Part shown: piece by piece, positions 25,628 to 33,741 of the stretch
How positions within the stretch are numbered: position 1 is the stretch's first letter
Layout: every line of letters starts with the position of its first letter
Assembly (NCBI GenBank): GCA_020637515.1
Contig: JACKKG010000001.1
Location: forward strand, 1,518,501 to 1,582,500
Direction of reading: 5' to 3'
From: Rhodobacter sp.
GTDB lineage: Bacteria > Pseudomonadota > Alphaproteobacteria > Rhodobacterales > Rhodobacteraceae
Length of the DNA stretch: 64,000 nucleotides
Program-made: the position numbers and the translations under genes
Notes under the pieces: model-generated
Told to the model about the DNA's origin: nothing
Database searches by the model: none
What the model saw: only the letters and a program-made list of their open reading frames with translations

Positions 25628-26106
25628 GCGGGCTCACGCATTTCGACGCCGAGGGGCGCGCCGTCATGGTGGACGTCTCGGACAAGCCGGTGACCGCGCG
25701 GGTGGCGATCGCCTCGGCCCATGTGGTCATGCGCCCCGAGACGCTGGCCCATGTGCGGGCGGGCACCGCGAAGAAGGGCGATGTGTTGGGCGTGGCGCGG
25801 CTGGCCGGGATCATGGCGGCCAAGCGGACCGCCGAGCTGATCCCGCTGTGTCACCCTTTGCCGATCACCAAGGTTCGGGTCGATCTGGCGGTGGACGACG
25901 ACTTGCCCGGGGTTCGAATCACGGCCGAGGTGAAGACCTCGGGGCAGACCGGGGTCGAAATGGAGGCCCTGACCGCCGCTTCGACCGCCGCGCTGACGGT
26001 CTATGACATGCTCAAGGCCGTCGAAAAGGGCATGGAGATCGGCGGGATTGCCGTCCTGCGCAAGGAGGGCGGAAAGTCGGGGGTATACGAAAGGGGGTCG
26101 GCATGA
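25624..26106 (+). CDS. moaC: cyclic pyranopterin monophosphate synthase
   Basis: 160 residues. The MoaC core LIPLCHPLPITKVRVDL, GVEMEALTAASTAALTVYDMLKAVEKGMEI and KSGVYERG is complete. MoaC turns the MoaA product into cyclic pyranopterin monophosphate, the first stable molybdopterin precursor. Start ATG 25624 overlaps the trpC stop (ATGA). The stop overlaps the start of a GIY-YIG gene, also by ATGA, so moaC is coupled on both sides. Confidence 0.95.
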   Translation: MSGLTHFDAEGRAVMVDVSDKPVTARVAIASAHVVMRPETLAHVRAGTAKKGDVLGVARLAGIMAAKRTAELIPLCHPLPITKVRVDLAVDDDLPGVRITAEVKTSGQTGVEMEALTAASTAALTVYDMLKAVEKGMEIGGIAVLRKEGGKSGVYERGSA

Positions 26107-26990
26107 CGGTATCGGGTCGATCGCTGGAGCTGTATTTCATCGACGGGCGCCCCGAGGGGATGTTGACGGCCGAGGTGTTCAACTGGACCGGGCATGTCCT
26201 GCGCGTTCCCCGCTTGCAGGTCGTCGAGGCCCTGCGCCGCGCCGAGACCGGGCACACCGGTGTCTATCTGCTGATCGGTGACGAAGCGGATCGCCCGCGG
26301 CTCTATGTCGGCGAAACCGAGGATCTGCGCGAACGCCTGCGCGACCACGTGGTGAAAAAGGACTGGTGGAACACGGCCATCCTGATCACCACGGCCGGGG
26401 ACGCGCTGCACAAGGCGCATGTCAAATACCTGGAATCCCGTCTGGTCGAAATCGCGCGTGACGCGGGCAAGGCCGTGCTGGACAACGGCAACACCCCGCC
26501 GCGCAGCAGCCTGAGCGAATCGCATGTCGCCAACATGGAGGCGTTTCTGGAAACGCTGCTGATGGTCCTGCCGGCGATCCGGGTCGATCTGTTCCTGAAC
26601 AAGGCCACCGCGACCCCGCGCAAGGAGGCGCCGCCCGCCCGCCTGTTCGAATTCAAGATGCCGCGCCACAACATCGCCGCCAGGGCGGAACTGCGCAACG
26701 AGGACCGGGTGGTTCTGGCGGGGTCCCTGGCGCGCGCGGAATGGGCGGGCGATCGACGGCACGCTGAAACCTACTGGGTCCTTCACGACGAGCTGTTGGC
26801 GAATGGCACCATCGTGGTGGGCCCGTCGGGCGCGCGTTTCGCCACCGATTATGCGTTTTCCAGCCCTTCGGCCGCGGCGGCGGTCGTCGCCGGCACGGCG
26901 CGCAACGGGCGCACCGACTGGAAGTCCGTGGACACCGGCCAGACCTATGCCGAATGGGAGGCCGCGCAGGTGACGGAGGGCACGCCATGA
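26103..26990 (+). CDS. GIY-YIG/DUF4357 protein inserted between moaC and moeA
   Basis: 295 residues. A GIY-YIG nuclease-type domain (GVYLLIGDEADRPRLYVGET, then DLRERLRDH, about 59-89) is followed by a helical middle (SHVANMEAFLETLLMVLPAI) and a C-terminal DUF4357 domain (FSSPSAAAAVVAGTARNGRTDWKSV). GIY-YIG/DUF4357 proteins are a recurrent but poorly studied family and some sit in defence or restriction-like contexts. Here it overlaps moaC and moeA by 4 nt each, so it is co-translated with the molybdenum-cofactor genes. In relatives moaC and moeA are normally adjacent; that this is an insertion is inference. Confidence 0.8.
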   Translation: MTVSGRSLELYFIDGRPEGMLTAEVFNWTGHVLRVPRLQVVEALRRAETGHTGVYLLIGDEADRPRLYVGETEDLRERLRDHVVKKDWWNTAILITTAGDALHKAHVKYLESRLVEIARDAGKAVLDNGNTPPRSSLSESHVANMEAFLETLLMVLPAIRVDLFLNKATATPRKEAPPARLFEFKMPRHNIAARAELRNEDRVVLAGSLARAEWAGDRRHAETYWVLHDELLANGTIVVGPSGARFATDYAFSSPSAAAAVVAGTARNGRTDWKSVDTGQTYAEWEAAQVTEGTP

Positions 26991-28162
26991 TCGGTGTCGA
27001 GGATGCGCAGGCGCTGTGTCTGGACCTGGTGACACCGACCGCCGCGTTCGAGGACGTGGCGCTGGAACACGCCTTTGGCCGGGTGCTGCGGCGCGAGGAA
27101 CGGGCGGCGCGTTCGCAACCGCCGTTCGCGTCCTCGGCCATGGACGGCTATGCGATGCGCGACGCCGAGGTCGCGATCGGCGCGCGGTTCACGGTGGTGG
27201 GCGAATCCGCCGCCGGCCATGGCTGGGACGGCACGTTGGCCCCCGGGCAGGCGGTGCGCATTTTCACCGGCGCGCCGGTTCCCGACGGCGCGGATCACGT
27301 GGTGATCCAGGAGGATGTCGCGCGCGATGGCGACACCATCACCGTTCAGCCCAATCTGGGGCAGGGGCCGAACATCCGCCCCGCCGGCGCCGATTTTCCC
27401 CAGGGGTTCGCCCTGGCGGCGCCGCGCCGGCTCAGCGCGTCGGACCTGGCGTTGCTGGCGTCGATGAACGTGCCGCGCGTGCGCGTCGCGGTGCGGCCCA
27501 GGGTGGCGCTGCTGGCGACGGGCGACGAGCTGGTCATGCCGGGGGAATCCCCCGGCCGGGACCAGATCATCGCCTCGAACACCTTTGCGCTGAAGGCCAT
27601 GGTGGACGCGGCCGGAGGCGAGGGCCTGATCCTGCCCATCGCGCCCGACGATCGCGCCGCGCTGGAAGCCGCGATGGCGGACCTGGCACGCGCCGACATC
27701 GCGGTGACGATCGGCGGCGCCTCGGTCGGCGATTACGATCTGGTCGGGCAGGTGGGCGAGGCGCTGGGCATGACCCGCGCCTTCTACAAGATCAGCATGC
27801 GCCCGGGCAAACCCCTGATCGCAGGCAGCCTTGGCGATGTGCCGTATCTGGGGCTGCCGGGGAATCCGGTCTCGGCCATCGTCACGGGCCATCTGTTCCT
27901 GCTGCCCATGGTGCGGCGGATGCTGGGTCTGCGCGATGCGTTGCCGCAGACCGTCAGCGCGCGGCTGGCCGGGGATGTCGGGCCGACCGGCCCGCGCACG
28001 CATTTCATGCGCGCCCGGCTCGAGGGCGGGGTGGTCACGCCCTTCGACCGTCAGGATTCGTCGCTGCTGACGGTGCTGTCGGACGCCAACGCGCTGCTGA
28101 TGCGGCCCCTGGGGGACCGTCCGCGCAAGGCCGGCGAGGTCGTTCCCGTGCTCCCGCTTTAG
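26987..28162 (+). CDS. moeA: molybdopterin molybdenumtransferase
   Basis: 391 residues from ATG 26987, within the ATGA overlap with the GIY-YIG gene. MoeA inserts molybdate into adenylated molybdopterin. Family features: FASSAMDGYAMRD near the N-terminus, GTLAPGQAVRIFTGAPVPDGAD, then the MoaB-like domain with VALLATGDELV, ISMRPGKPLIAGSL and LPGNPVSAIVTGH. lexA starts 66 nt downstream behind its own promoter, so moeA probably ends this transcript. Confidence 0.95.
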   Translation: MIGVEDAQALCLDLVTPTAAFEDVALEHAFGRVLRREERAARSQPPFASSAMDGYAMRDAEVAIGARFTVVGESAAGHGWDGTLAPGQAVRIFTGAPVPDGADHVVIQEDVARDGDTITVQPNLGQGPNIRPAGADFPQGFALAAPRRLSASDLALLASMNVPRVRVAVRPRVALLATGDELVMPGESPGRDQIIASNTFALKAMVDAAGGEGLILPIAPDDRAALEAAMADLARADIAVTIGGASVGDYDLVGQVGEALGMTRAFYKISMRPGKPLIAGSLGDVPYLGLPGNPVSAIVTGHLFLLPMVRRMLGLRDALPQTVSARLAGDVGPTGPRTHFMRARLEGGVVTPFDRQDSSLLTVLSDANALLMRPLGDRPRKAGEVVPVLPL

Positions 28163-28170
28163 GAGAGTGG

Positions 28171-28199
28171 TTGACACAAAAGGGGAACATGCGTAGAAC
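28171..28199 (+). promoter_or_regulatory. lexA promoter with SOS box
   Basis: TTGACA (28171-28176), 17-nt spacer, TAGAAC (28194-28199). An alphaproteobacterial SOS box GAAC-N7-GAAC (28185-28188 and 28196-28199) covers the spacer end and the -10, so LexA binding would block its own synthesis. Confidence 0.88.
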
Positions 28200-28228
28200 G
28201 AGGGCTAAACACCCTGGCGGAGGACCCG

Positions 28229-28921
28229 ATGCTGACCCGCAAACAGCTCGAACTTCTGGAACTGATCGACACGCGGATGAAGCGCGACGGCGTGCCGCCG
28301 TCCTTTGACGAGATGAAGGACGCGCTCAACCTGCGGTCAAAGTCCGGGATTCATCGTCTCATCACCGCGCTGGAAGAACGCGGGTTCATCCGACGTCTCG
28401 CGCATCGGGCGCGCGCCATCGAAGTCGTGCGTATGCCCGAGGCTCTTGAATCGCGTCATGTGGTCCGGGTCATCGACGGCGGGGCAAGGCCCGCGCCGGC
28501 CGCGCCGGCCCGCGCGCGCGCAGTGCAGTCGGTCGATGCGCTTGAGCTGCCGGTCATGGGGCGCATCGCCGCCGGCACCCCGATCGAGGCGATCTCGGAC
28601 GTGTCGCATCACGTCGCGGTGCCGGGGTCCATGCTGTCGGGCCGGGGCAATCACTATGCGCTCGAGGTCAAGGGCGATTCGATGATCGAGGCCGGTATCC
28701 ACGACGGCGACATCGTGGTGATTCGGGAGCAGACGACCGCGGACAACGGCGATATCGTCGTCGCGCTGGTCGAAGGGCATGAGGCGACGCTGAAACGCTT
28801 TCGCCGGATGCGCGGCATGATCGCCCTGGAGGCCGCGAACCCGGCCTATGAAACGCGGGTTCTGCGTGACGACCAGGTGCAGGTGCAGGGGCGACTGGTC
28901 GGCCTGATCCGCAGCTATTGA
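28229..28921 (+). CDS. lexA: SOS repressor LexA
   Basis: 230 residues. N-terminal winged helix (LTRKQLELLELIDTRMKRDG; SKSGIHRLITALEERGFIRR), then the S24 self-cleaving domain: cleavage pair A115-G116 (IAAGTP), nucleophile S151 (GDSMIEAG) and K189 (EATLKRF). RecA-stimulated autoproteolysis lifts repression of DNA-repair genes. Own promoter with an SOS box. GGAGGA lies 6 nt upstream of the ATG. In many relatives lexA is followed by comEC; here the next gene is on the opposite strand. Confidence 0.97.
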   Translation: MLTRKQLELLELIDTRMKRDGVPPSFDEMKDALNLRSKSGIHRLITALEERGFIRRLAHRARAIEVVRMPEALESRHVVRVIDGGARPAPAAPARARAVQSVDALELPVMGRIAAGTPIEAISDVSHHVAVPGSMLSGRGNHYALEVKGDSMIEAGIHDGDIVVIREQTTADNGDIVVALVEGHEATLKRFRRMRGMIALEAANPAYETRVLRDDQVQVQGRLVGLIRSY

Positions 28922-28970
28922 GCCGCCCTGACCAAAGGGTCCGCGCAGGCGGCGGCACCGCGCCCGGCAG

Positions 28971-29678
28971 TCACTCGGGTGCAGGCGGCGGGTCCAGCAG
29001 GACCGCGCGGGAATGCGAGGCGAAGTCGCGGCTCCAGACCAGCCAGGCCACCACGCCGGTCGCGATCATCAACGCCCAGGGCCCCAGCAGCCAGGTCAGC
29101 GCGGCCAGCGCGAAATAGGTGGCCCGAAGCCCTCGGTTGAAATTGTAGGCCGCGCGGATGTTGATCTCGGCCGCTTGCCGGGCGCGGGGATAGGCCAGCG
29201 GGTCCTCGGGGTCGTTCGGAACCGCCGACATCAGGATCGACGAATAGCCGAACAAGCGGTTCGACCACAGGAATTTCAGGAAAGCGTGGGTCAGGAACCC
29301 CAGGGCCAACAACAGCCGCAGTTCGATCTGCCGGGCGCTGGGGCCGGCCGGGACCAGATCCTCGGTCACCCCCACCAGGCGGTCGGCGTTGCCGATCAGC
29401 GCCAGCAATCCCCCCAGCGCGATCATCGTGGCCGAGGCCAGAAAACTGGTCGCCTGCCGCAGGCTGGAGAGCACCGAAGCGTCGTAGATTCGCGGCGAGC
29501 GGGATACGAACTGTCGCATCCATTCGCGCCGATACGCGGCCATCAGCACGGTGACCGAGGGCTTGCTGCGCCGCGGATTCTCGATCATGCGCGCCAGCAC
29601 GAACCAGGCCAGCAGCATCAGCAGCAGCGCCAAAAGGTCCGTCCAGGACAGCAGGGTTCGCAAGGTTTCCAGGGTCAT
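28971..29678 (-). CDS. DUF599 membrane protein
   Basis: 235 residues from ATG 29678. Four or so hydrophobic segments (about 12-30, 78-97, 117-135 and 190-220) with the DUF599 pattern (YRREWMRQFVSRSPRIYDASVLSSL; AEINIRAAYNFNRGLRATYFALA). Inner-membrane protein of unknown function, common in alphaproteobacteria. Convergent with lexA at its 3' end and divergent from glcD at its 5' end. The frame is open for a further 600 codons upstream, antisense to glcD, which I treat as an artefact of GC-rich codon use. Confidence 0.75.
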   Translation of the reverse strand: MTLETLRTLLSWTDLLALLLMLLAWFVLARMIENPRRSKPSVTVLMAAYRREWMRQFVSRSPRIYDASVLSSLRQATSFLASATMIALGGLLALIGNADRLVGVTEDLVPAGPSARQIELRLLLALGFLTHAFLKFLWSNRLFGYSSILMSAVPNDPEDPLAYPRARQAAEINIRAAYNFNRGLRATYFALAALTWLLGPWALMIATGVVAWLVWSRDFASHSRAVLLDPPPAPE

Positions 29679-29760
29679 CGTCGCACCGTGCCGGGTCGCA
29701 GCATGGTGGACGGGCGCAGGTAGCCGGTCAAGACGGGTGAAACGCTGGACTTTATCCTGA

Positions 29761-29785
29761 TATTGGTTATATTTTCTTACCAATA
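29761..29785 (+). promoter_or_regulatory. palindromic operator candidate in front of glcD
   Basis: TATTGGT and ACCAATA, a perfect 7-bp inverted repeat with an 11-nt AT-rich spacer, ending 13 nt before the glcD ATG and merging into the AGGAGG ribosome site. It could bind a regulator near the transcription start. No regulator gene is adjacent. Confidence 0.5.
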
Positions 29786-29798
29786 GGAGGGATCGCCC

Positions 29799-31229
29799 AT
29801 GCAAATGCCCGAACCCAAGGCCCATGTTCTCGCCCGTCGGGCCCGGATCGTCGCCCGCCTGCGCGACGTCCTTGCCGCCGACGCGGTGATCGACGACCCG
29901 GCGGAAACCCGCGCCTATGAATGCGACGGGCTGACCGCCTATCGTTGCCCGCCGCTCGCGGCGGTGCTGCCGTCCTCGACCGACGAGGTGGCGGCGGTGA
30001 TGCGCATTTGCCATGACGAGGGCGTGCCGGTCGTGCCCCGGGGATCGGGCACCTCGTTGGCCGGGGGGGCGTTGCCGACCGCCGACAGCGTGATCCTGGG
30101 CGTGGCGCGCCTGCGCGCGGTGCTTGAGACGGACTATGCCAACCGCATCATCCGCGTGCAGTCGGGGCGCACCAACCTGTCGGTCACCGGCGCGGTCGAA
30201 TCGGACGGGTTCTTCTATGCGCCCGACCCGTCCTCGCAATTGGCCTGTGCAATCGCGGGCAACATCGCCATGAATTCGGGCGGTGCGCATTGCCTGAAAT
30301 ACGGTGTGACCACGAACAACCTGCTGGGGGTCACGCTGGTGCAGATGGATGGCACCGTGATCGAGATCGGCGGCGCCCATATGGATGCCGGCGGGCTGGA
30401 TCTGTTGGGCCTGGTCTGCGGGTCCGAGGGGCAGCTTGGCGTCGTCACCGAGGCCACGCTGCGCATCCTGCCCAAGCCCGAAGGCGCCCGTCCGGTGCTG
30501 ATCGGATTCGAGGCGAACGAGGTCGCGGGGGCCTGTGTCAGCGACATCATCAAGGCCGGTATCCTGCCGGTGGCGATCGAATTCATGGACCGCCCCTGCA
30601 TCCGCGCGACCGAGGCCTTCGCCCATCCCGGCTACCCCGATTGCGAGGCGTTGCTGATCGTCGAGGTCGAGGGGTCCGAAGACGAGATTTCCGCGCAACT
30701 GGGCATGATCCGCGAAATCGCGATGCGCCACGATCCCGTGGAGTTTCGCGAAAGCGGGTCCGAGGAGGAGTCGCGCAAGATCTGGCTGGGACGCAAATCG
30801 GCCTTTGGCGCGATGGGGCAGATCAACGACTACATGTGCCTCGATGGCACGATCCCGGTGTCCGAATTGCCCCATGTGCTGCGTCGGATCGGCGAGATGT
30901 CGAAGGCGTTCGGCCTCGACGTGGGGAACGTGTTCCACGCGGGCGACGGCAACATGCACCCGTTGATCCTGTTCGACGCCAACAAGCCGGGCGATCTGGA
31001 ACGCTGCGAGGCGTTCGGCGCCGAGATCCTGAAGCTGTGCGTCGAGGTCGGCGGCTGTCTGACCGGGGAGCACGGCGTGGGAATCGAAAAGCGCGATCTG
31101 ATGGGGGTTCAGTTCTCGGTGGAGGACATGGAGGCGCAGATGCGCGTCAAGGACGTGTTCGATCCCGCCTGGTTGTTGAACCCGGCCAAGGTGTTCCCGC
31201 TGGAGGTCTCGGCGGCGCGGCGCGGGTGA
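29799..31229 (+). CDS. glcD: glycolate oxidase, FAD subunit GlcD
   Basis: 476 residues. FAD_binding_4 pattern VPVVPRGSGTSLAGGALPTA (about 77-96), then SGRTNLSVTGAVESDGFFYAPDPSS, and the C-terminal FAD-oxidase domain with NVFHAGDGNMHPLILFD and GEHGVGIEKRDLM. With GlcE and GlcF it forms a membrane-associated enzyme that oxidises glycolate (and D-lactate) to glyoxylate with quinone. The ribosome site AGGAGG is strong. A 104-nt gap holding repeat copy B separates it from glcE, which is unusual inside an operon. Confidence 0.93.
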   Translation: MQMPEPKAHVLARRARIVARLRDVLAADAVIDDPAETRAYECDGLTAYRCPPLAAVLPSSTDEVAAVMRICHDEGVPVVPRGSGTSLAGGALPTADSVILGVARLRAVLETDYANRIIRVQSGRTNLSVTGAVESDGFFYAPDPSSQLACAIAGNIAMNSGGAHCLKYGVTTNNLLGVTLVQMDGTVIEIGGAHMDAGGLDLLGLVCGSEGQLGVVTEATLRILPKPEGARPVLIGFEANEVAGACVSDIIKAGILPVAIEFMDRPCIRATEAFAHPGYPDCEALLIVEVEGSEDEISAQLGMIREIAMRHDPVEFRESGSEEESRKIWLGRKSAFGAMGQINDYMCLDGTIPVSELPHVLRRIGEMSKAFGLDVGNVFHAGDGNMHPLILFDANKPGDLERCEAFGAEILKLCVEVGGCLTGEHGVGIEKRDLMGVQFSVEDMEAQMRVKDVFDPAWLLNPAKVFPLEVSAARRG

Positions 31230-31230
31230 G

Positions 31231-31314
31231 GCGGGGGGCCAGCCCCCCGCACCCCCCGCCAAAGGGGGTTTTCCACCCCCTTTGGATACCCCCGAGGATA
31301 TTTGAGGCACAAAG
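31231..31314 (-). repeat. dispersed palindromic repeat, copy B
   Basis: The reverse complement of copy A with 2 mismatches in 84. In glcD-sense RNA it folds as GCGGGGGG, CCAG, CCCCCCGC (31231-31250) and CCAAAGGGGGT / ACCCCCTTTGG (31259-31285). It starts 2 nt after the glcD stop and ends 20 nt before glcE, filling almost the entire gap. Confidence 0.85.
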
Positions 31315-31333
31315 ATGAGAGGGCAGGCGGCGG

Positions 31334-32434
31334 ATGCGTCCTGAAAGCGAACAGGAACTGGCGGAGTGCGTGCGCGACGCGACCGGACCCCTGGTGGTGC
31401 GCGGCGGGAGCACGCGCGGGATCGGGCGGCCGGTCGCGGGCGCGGTGTTGGAGACGGGCGGGCTGGCCGGGGTGCGGCTCTATGAACCGGGGGCGCTGAC
31501 GCTGGTGGCCGGGGCGGGAACGCCGCTGCGCGCGATCGAGGCGTTGCTGGCATCGGAAGGGCAGCGGCTGCCGTTCGAGCCGATGGATCATCGCGGGTTG
31601 CTGGCCACGACGGGCGAGCCGACGCTGGGCGGTATGGTGGCGGCCAACGCCTCGGGGCCGCGGCGCGTTCAGGCAGGGGCGTGCCGCGACAGCCTGATCG
31701 GCGTGCGATTCGTGGACGGCGCCGGGACGATCGTCAAGAACGGCGGGCGCGTGATGAAGAATGTCACCGGCTACGACCTGGTCAAGCTGATGGCGGGATC
31801 GTGGGGCACCCTGGGTGTGCTGTCCGAGGTGTCATTCAAGCTGCTGCCGCGCCCCGAAGCCGGGCGGACGCTGGTCTTCGGGGCGATGACGCCGGGCGCG
31901 GCGGTGGATTTGATGGCCGCCGCGCTGGGCTCGCCTTGGGAGGTGTCGGCCGCCTCGCGTCTGCCGGACGGGCGCTGCGCGTTGCGGATCGAGGGGTTTG
32001 CGGCCTCGGTCGCGTATCGGACCGAGGCGCTGCTGCGCCATCTGAGGCAGGACGCCGCGCGGCTGGACGGGGCCGAAAGCGACGCGTTCTGGCACGCGGT
32101 GCGCGACGTGGCGCCGTTTCACGGGCGGGCCGGGGACGTCTGGCGGCTGTCGGTCAAACCCTCGGACGCGCCCGATCTGGTGACGCGGGCGGAGGGCGAG
32201 GCGCTGCTGGACTGGGGCGGCGGGCTGGTCTGGCTGCTGCTGCCCGAGGGCTGCGACCTGCGCGCGCGGCTGGGCGCCTTTCGCGGGCACGCCACGCTGG
32301 TCCGTGCCGGCATCGAAACCCGTCGCCGTATCGCCCCCTTTCATCCCGAGGTTCCGGCCATCGCGGCGCTGTCGCGCGGGCTCAGGGACCGGTTCGATCC
32401 GCGCGGCATTCTCAATCCGGGGCTCATGGACTGA
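31334..32434 (+). CDS. glcE: glycolate oxidase, FAD-binding subunit GlcE
   Basis: 366 residues, smaller FAD_binding_4 protein. LVVRGGSTRGIGRPVAGAVLET near the N-terminus and TLGGMVAANASGPRRVQAGACRDSLIGV, with GGRVMKNVTGYDLVKLMAGSWGTLGVLSEVSFKL after it, match GlcE. It lies between GlcD and GlcF, ends with a TGATG overlap with glcF, and shares the operon. The ribosome site is weak (AGGCGGCGG). It probably forms a flavin-containing heterodimer with GlcD. Confidence 0.92.
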   Translation: MRPESEQELAECVRDATGPLVVRGGSTRGIGRPVAGAVLETGGLAGVRLYEPGALTLVAGAGTPLRAIEALLASEGQRLPFEPMDHRGLLATTGEPTLGGMVAANASGPRRVQAGACRDSLIGVRFVDGAGTIVKNGGRVMKNVTGYDLVKLMAGSWGTLGVLSEVSFKLLPRPEAGRTLVFGAMTPGAAVDLMAAALGSPWEVSAASRLPDGRCALRIEGFAASVAYRTEALLRHLRQDAARLDGAESDAFWHAVRDVAPFHGRAGDVWRLSVKPSDAPDLVTRAEGEALLDWGGGLVWLLLPEGCDLRARLGAFRGHATLVRAGIETRRRIAPFHPEVPAIAALSRGLRDRFDPRGILNPGLMD

Positions 32435-33741
32435 TGCAGACGTTTTTCAGCGACGACCAATTGCGCGACCCCGCTACCGCGCGCGCCAACGAGGTGCTGC
32501 GCACTTGCGTGCATTGCGGTTTCTGCACGGCGACCTGCCCGACCTATCAGGTTCTGGGTGACGAACTGGACAGCCCGCGGGGGCGCATCTACCTGATCAA
32601 GGACATGCTGGAATCGGGCCGTCCCGCCGACGCCCGGACGGTCCGGCATATCGACCGGTGCCTCAGTTGCCTGGCGTGCATGACGACCTGCCCGTCGGGC
32701 GTGCATTACATGCATCTGGTCGATCACGCGCGCGCCTATATCGAAAAGACCTACAAGCGGCCCATGATGGACAGGCTGCTGCGGTGGGCGCTGGCACGGA
32801 TCCTGCCGTATCCCACGCGATTCCGGTTGGCGTTGCTGGGGGCGAAGATCGGTCGGCCGTTTGCCTTTCTGATGCCCGATGCGCGGTTGAAGGCGATGCT
32901 GGCGATGGCGCCGAAACAGGTCCCTCCGGTCAGCCGCAACGATTCACCGCAGGTGTTCCCGGCGCAGGGAGAGCGGCGCCTGCGGGTGGCGCTGATGACC
33001 GGATGCGCGCAACGGGCTCTGAACACCGACATCAACGATGCCACCATCCGCGTGCTGACCCGGCTGGGCTGCGAGGTCGTGGTCGCCCGGGGTGCCGGCT
33101 GTTGCGGCGCGCTGACCCATCACATGGGCCGCGAGGACGAGAGCCACGCCTTTGCCGCGAAAAACATCGCCGCCTGGATGGCCGAGGTGCGCGGCGAGGG
33201 GCTGGATGCGGTGGTCATCAACACCTCGGGGTGCGGCACGACGGTCAAGGATTATGGCCAAATGTTCCGCAACGATCCGCTGGCGGCGGACGCGGCCACC
33301 GTCGCCGGGCTGGCGCGCGATGTGACCGAGGTTCTGGCCCAGCTCAAGCCCGAGGGGCAGGCGCCCCAGGACCTGCGTGTCGCCTATCACGCGGCCTGTT
33401 CACTGCAACACGGACAACAGATCAAGGATGCGCCCAAGCAGGTGCTGAAGCGGCTGGGCTTTGCAGTGGTGGAGCCGGCGGACCCGCATCTGTGCTGCGG
33501 ATCGGCGGGGACGTACAATCTGCTCCAGCCCGAGATTTCCGCCGAGTTGAAGCGCCGCAAGGTCGCCACGCTGGAAGCGAAGGCGCCCGATGTCATCGCG
33601 GCGGGCAACATCGGCTGCATGATGCAGATCGGTTCGGGCACCGGGGTGCCGGTGGTGCACACGGTCGAGCTGGTCGATTGGGCGACCGGCGGGCCGAAAC
33701 CCCGCGCGCTGGGCGAGCACGCGGGCGTGCCCCGCCTTTAG
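32434..33741 (+). CDS. glcF: glycolate oxidase, iron-sulfur subunit GlcF
   Basis: 435 residues from ATG 32434, 1 nt overlap with glcE. Two ferredoxin-type clusters: C25-C28-C31-C35 (TCVHCGFCTATCP) and C76-C79-C82-C86 (RCLSCLACMTTCP), then two cysteine-rich CCG repeats (GAGCCGALTHH; HLCCGSAGTYN). It passes electrons from the flavin subunits to the membrane. The 3' end overlaps the convergent SMP-30 gene by 4 nt. Confidence 0.94.
   Translation: MQTFFSDDQLRDPATARANEVLRTCVHCGFCTATCPTYQVLGDELDSPRGRIYLIKDMLESGRPADARTVRHIDRCLSCLACMTTCPSGVHYMHLVDHARAYIEKTYKRPMMDRLLRWALARILPYPTRFRLALLGAKIGRPFAFLMPDARLKAMLAMAPKQVPPVSRNDSPQVFPAQGERRLRVALMTGCAQRALNTDINDATIRVLTRLGCEVVVARGAGCCGALTHHMGREDESHAFAAKNIAAWMAEVRGEGLDAVVINTSGCGTTVKDYGQMFRNDPLAADAATVAGLARDVTEVLAQLKPEGQAPQDLRVAYHAACSLQHGQQIKDAPKQVLKRLGFAVVEPADPHLCCGSAGTYNLLQPEISAELKRRKVATLEAKAPDVIAAGNIGCMMQIGSGTGVPVVHTVELVDWATGGPKPRALGEHAGVPRL

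Noticed and set aside
17388..31314. Repeat copies A-D as insertion-sequence ends
   Set aside because: No transposase gene or matching target duplications; lengths differ among copies. Better described as dispersed palindromic elements.
29679..31553. N-terminal extension of the DUF599 frame by about 600 codons
   Set aside because: It runs antisense through glcD and the repeat copy B; the DUF599 domain starts at 29678.
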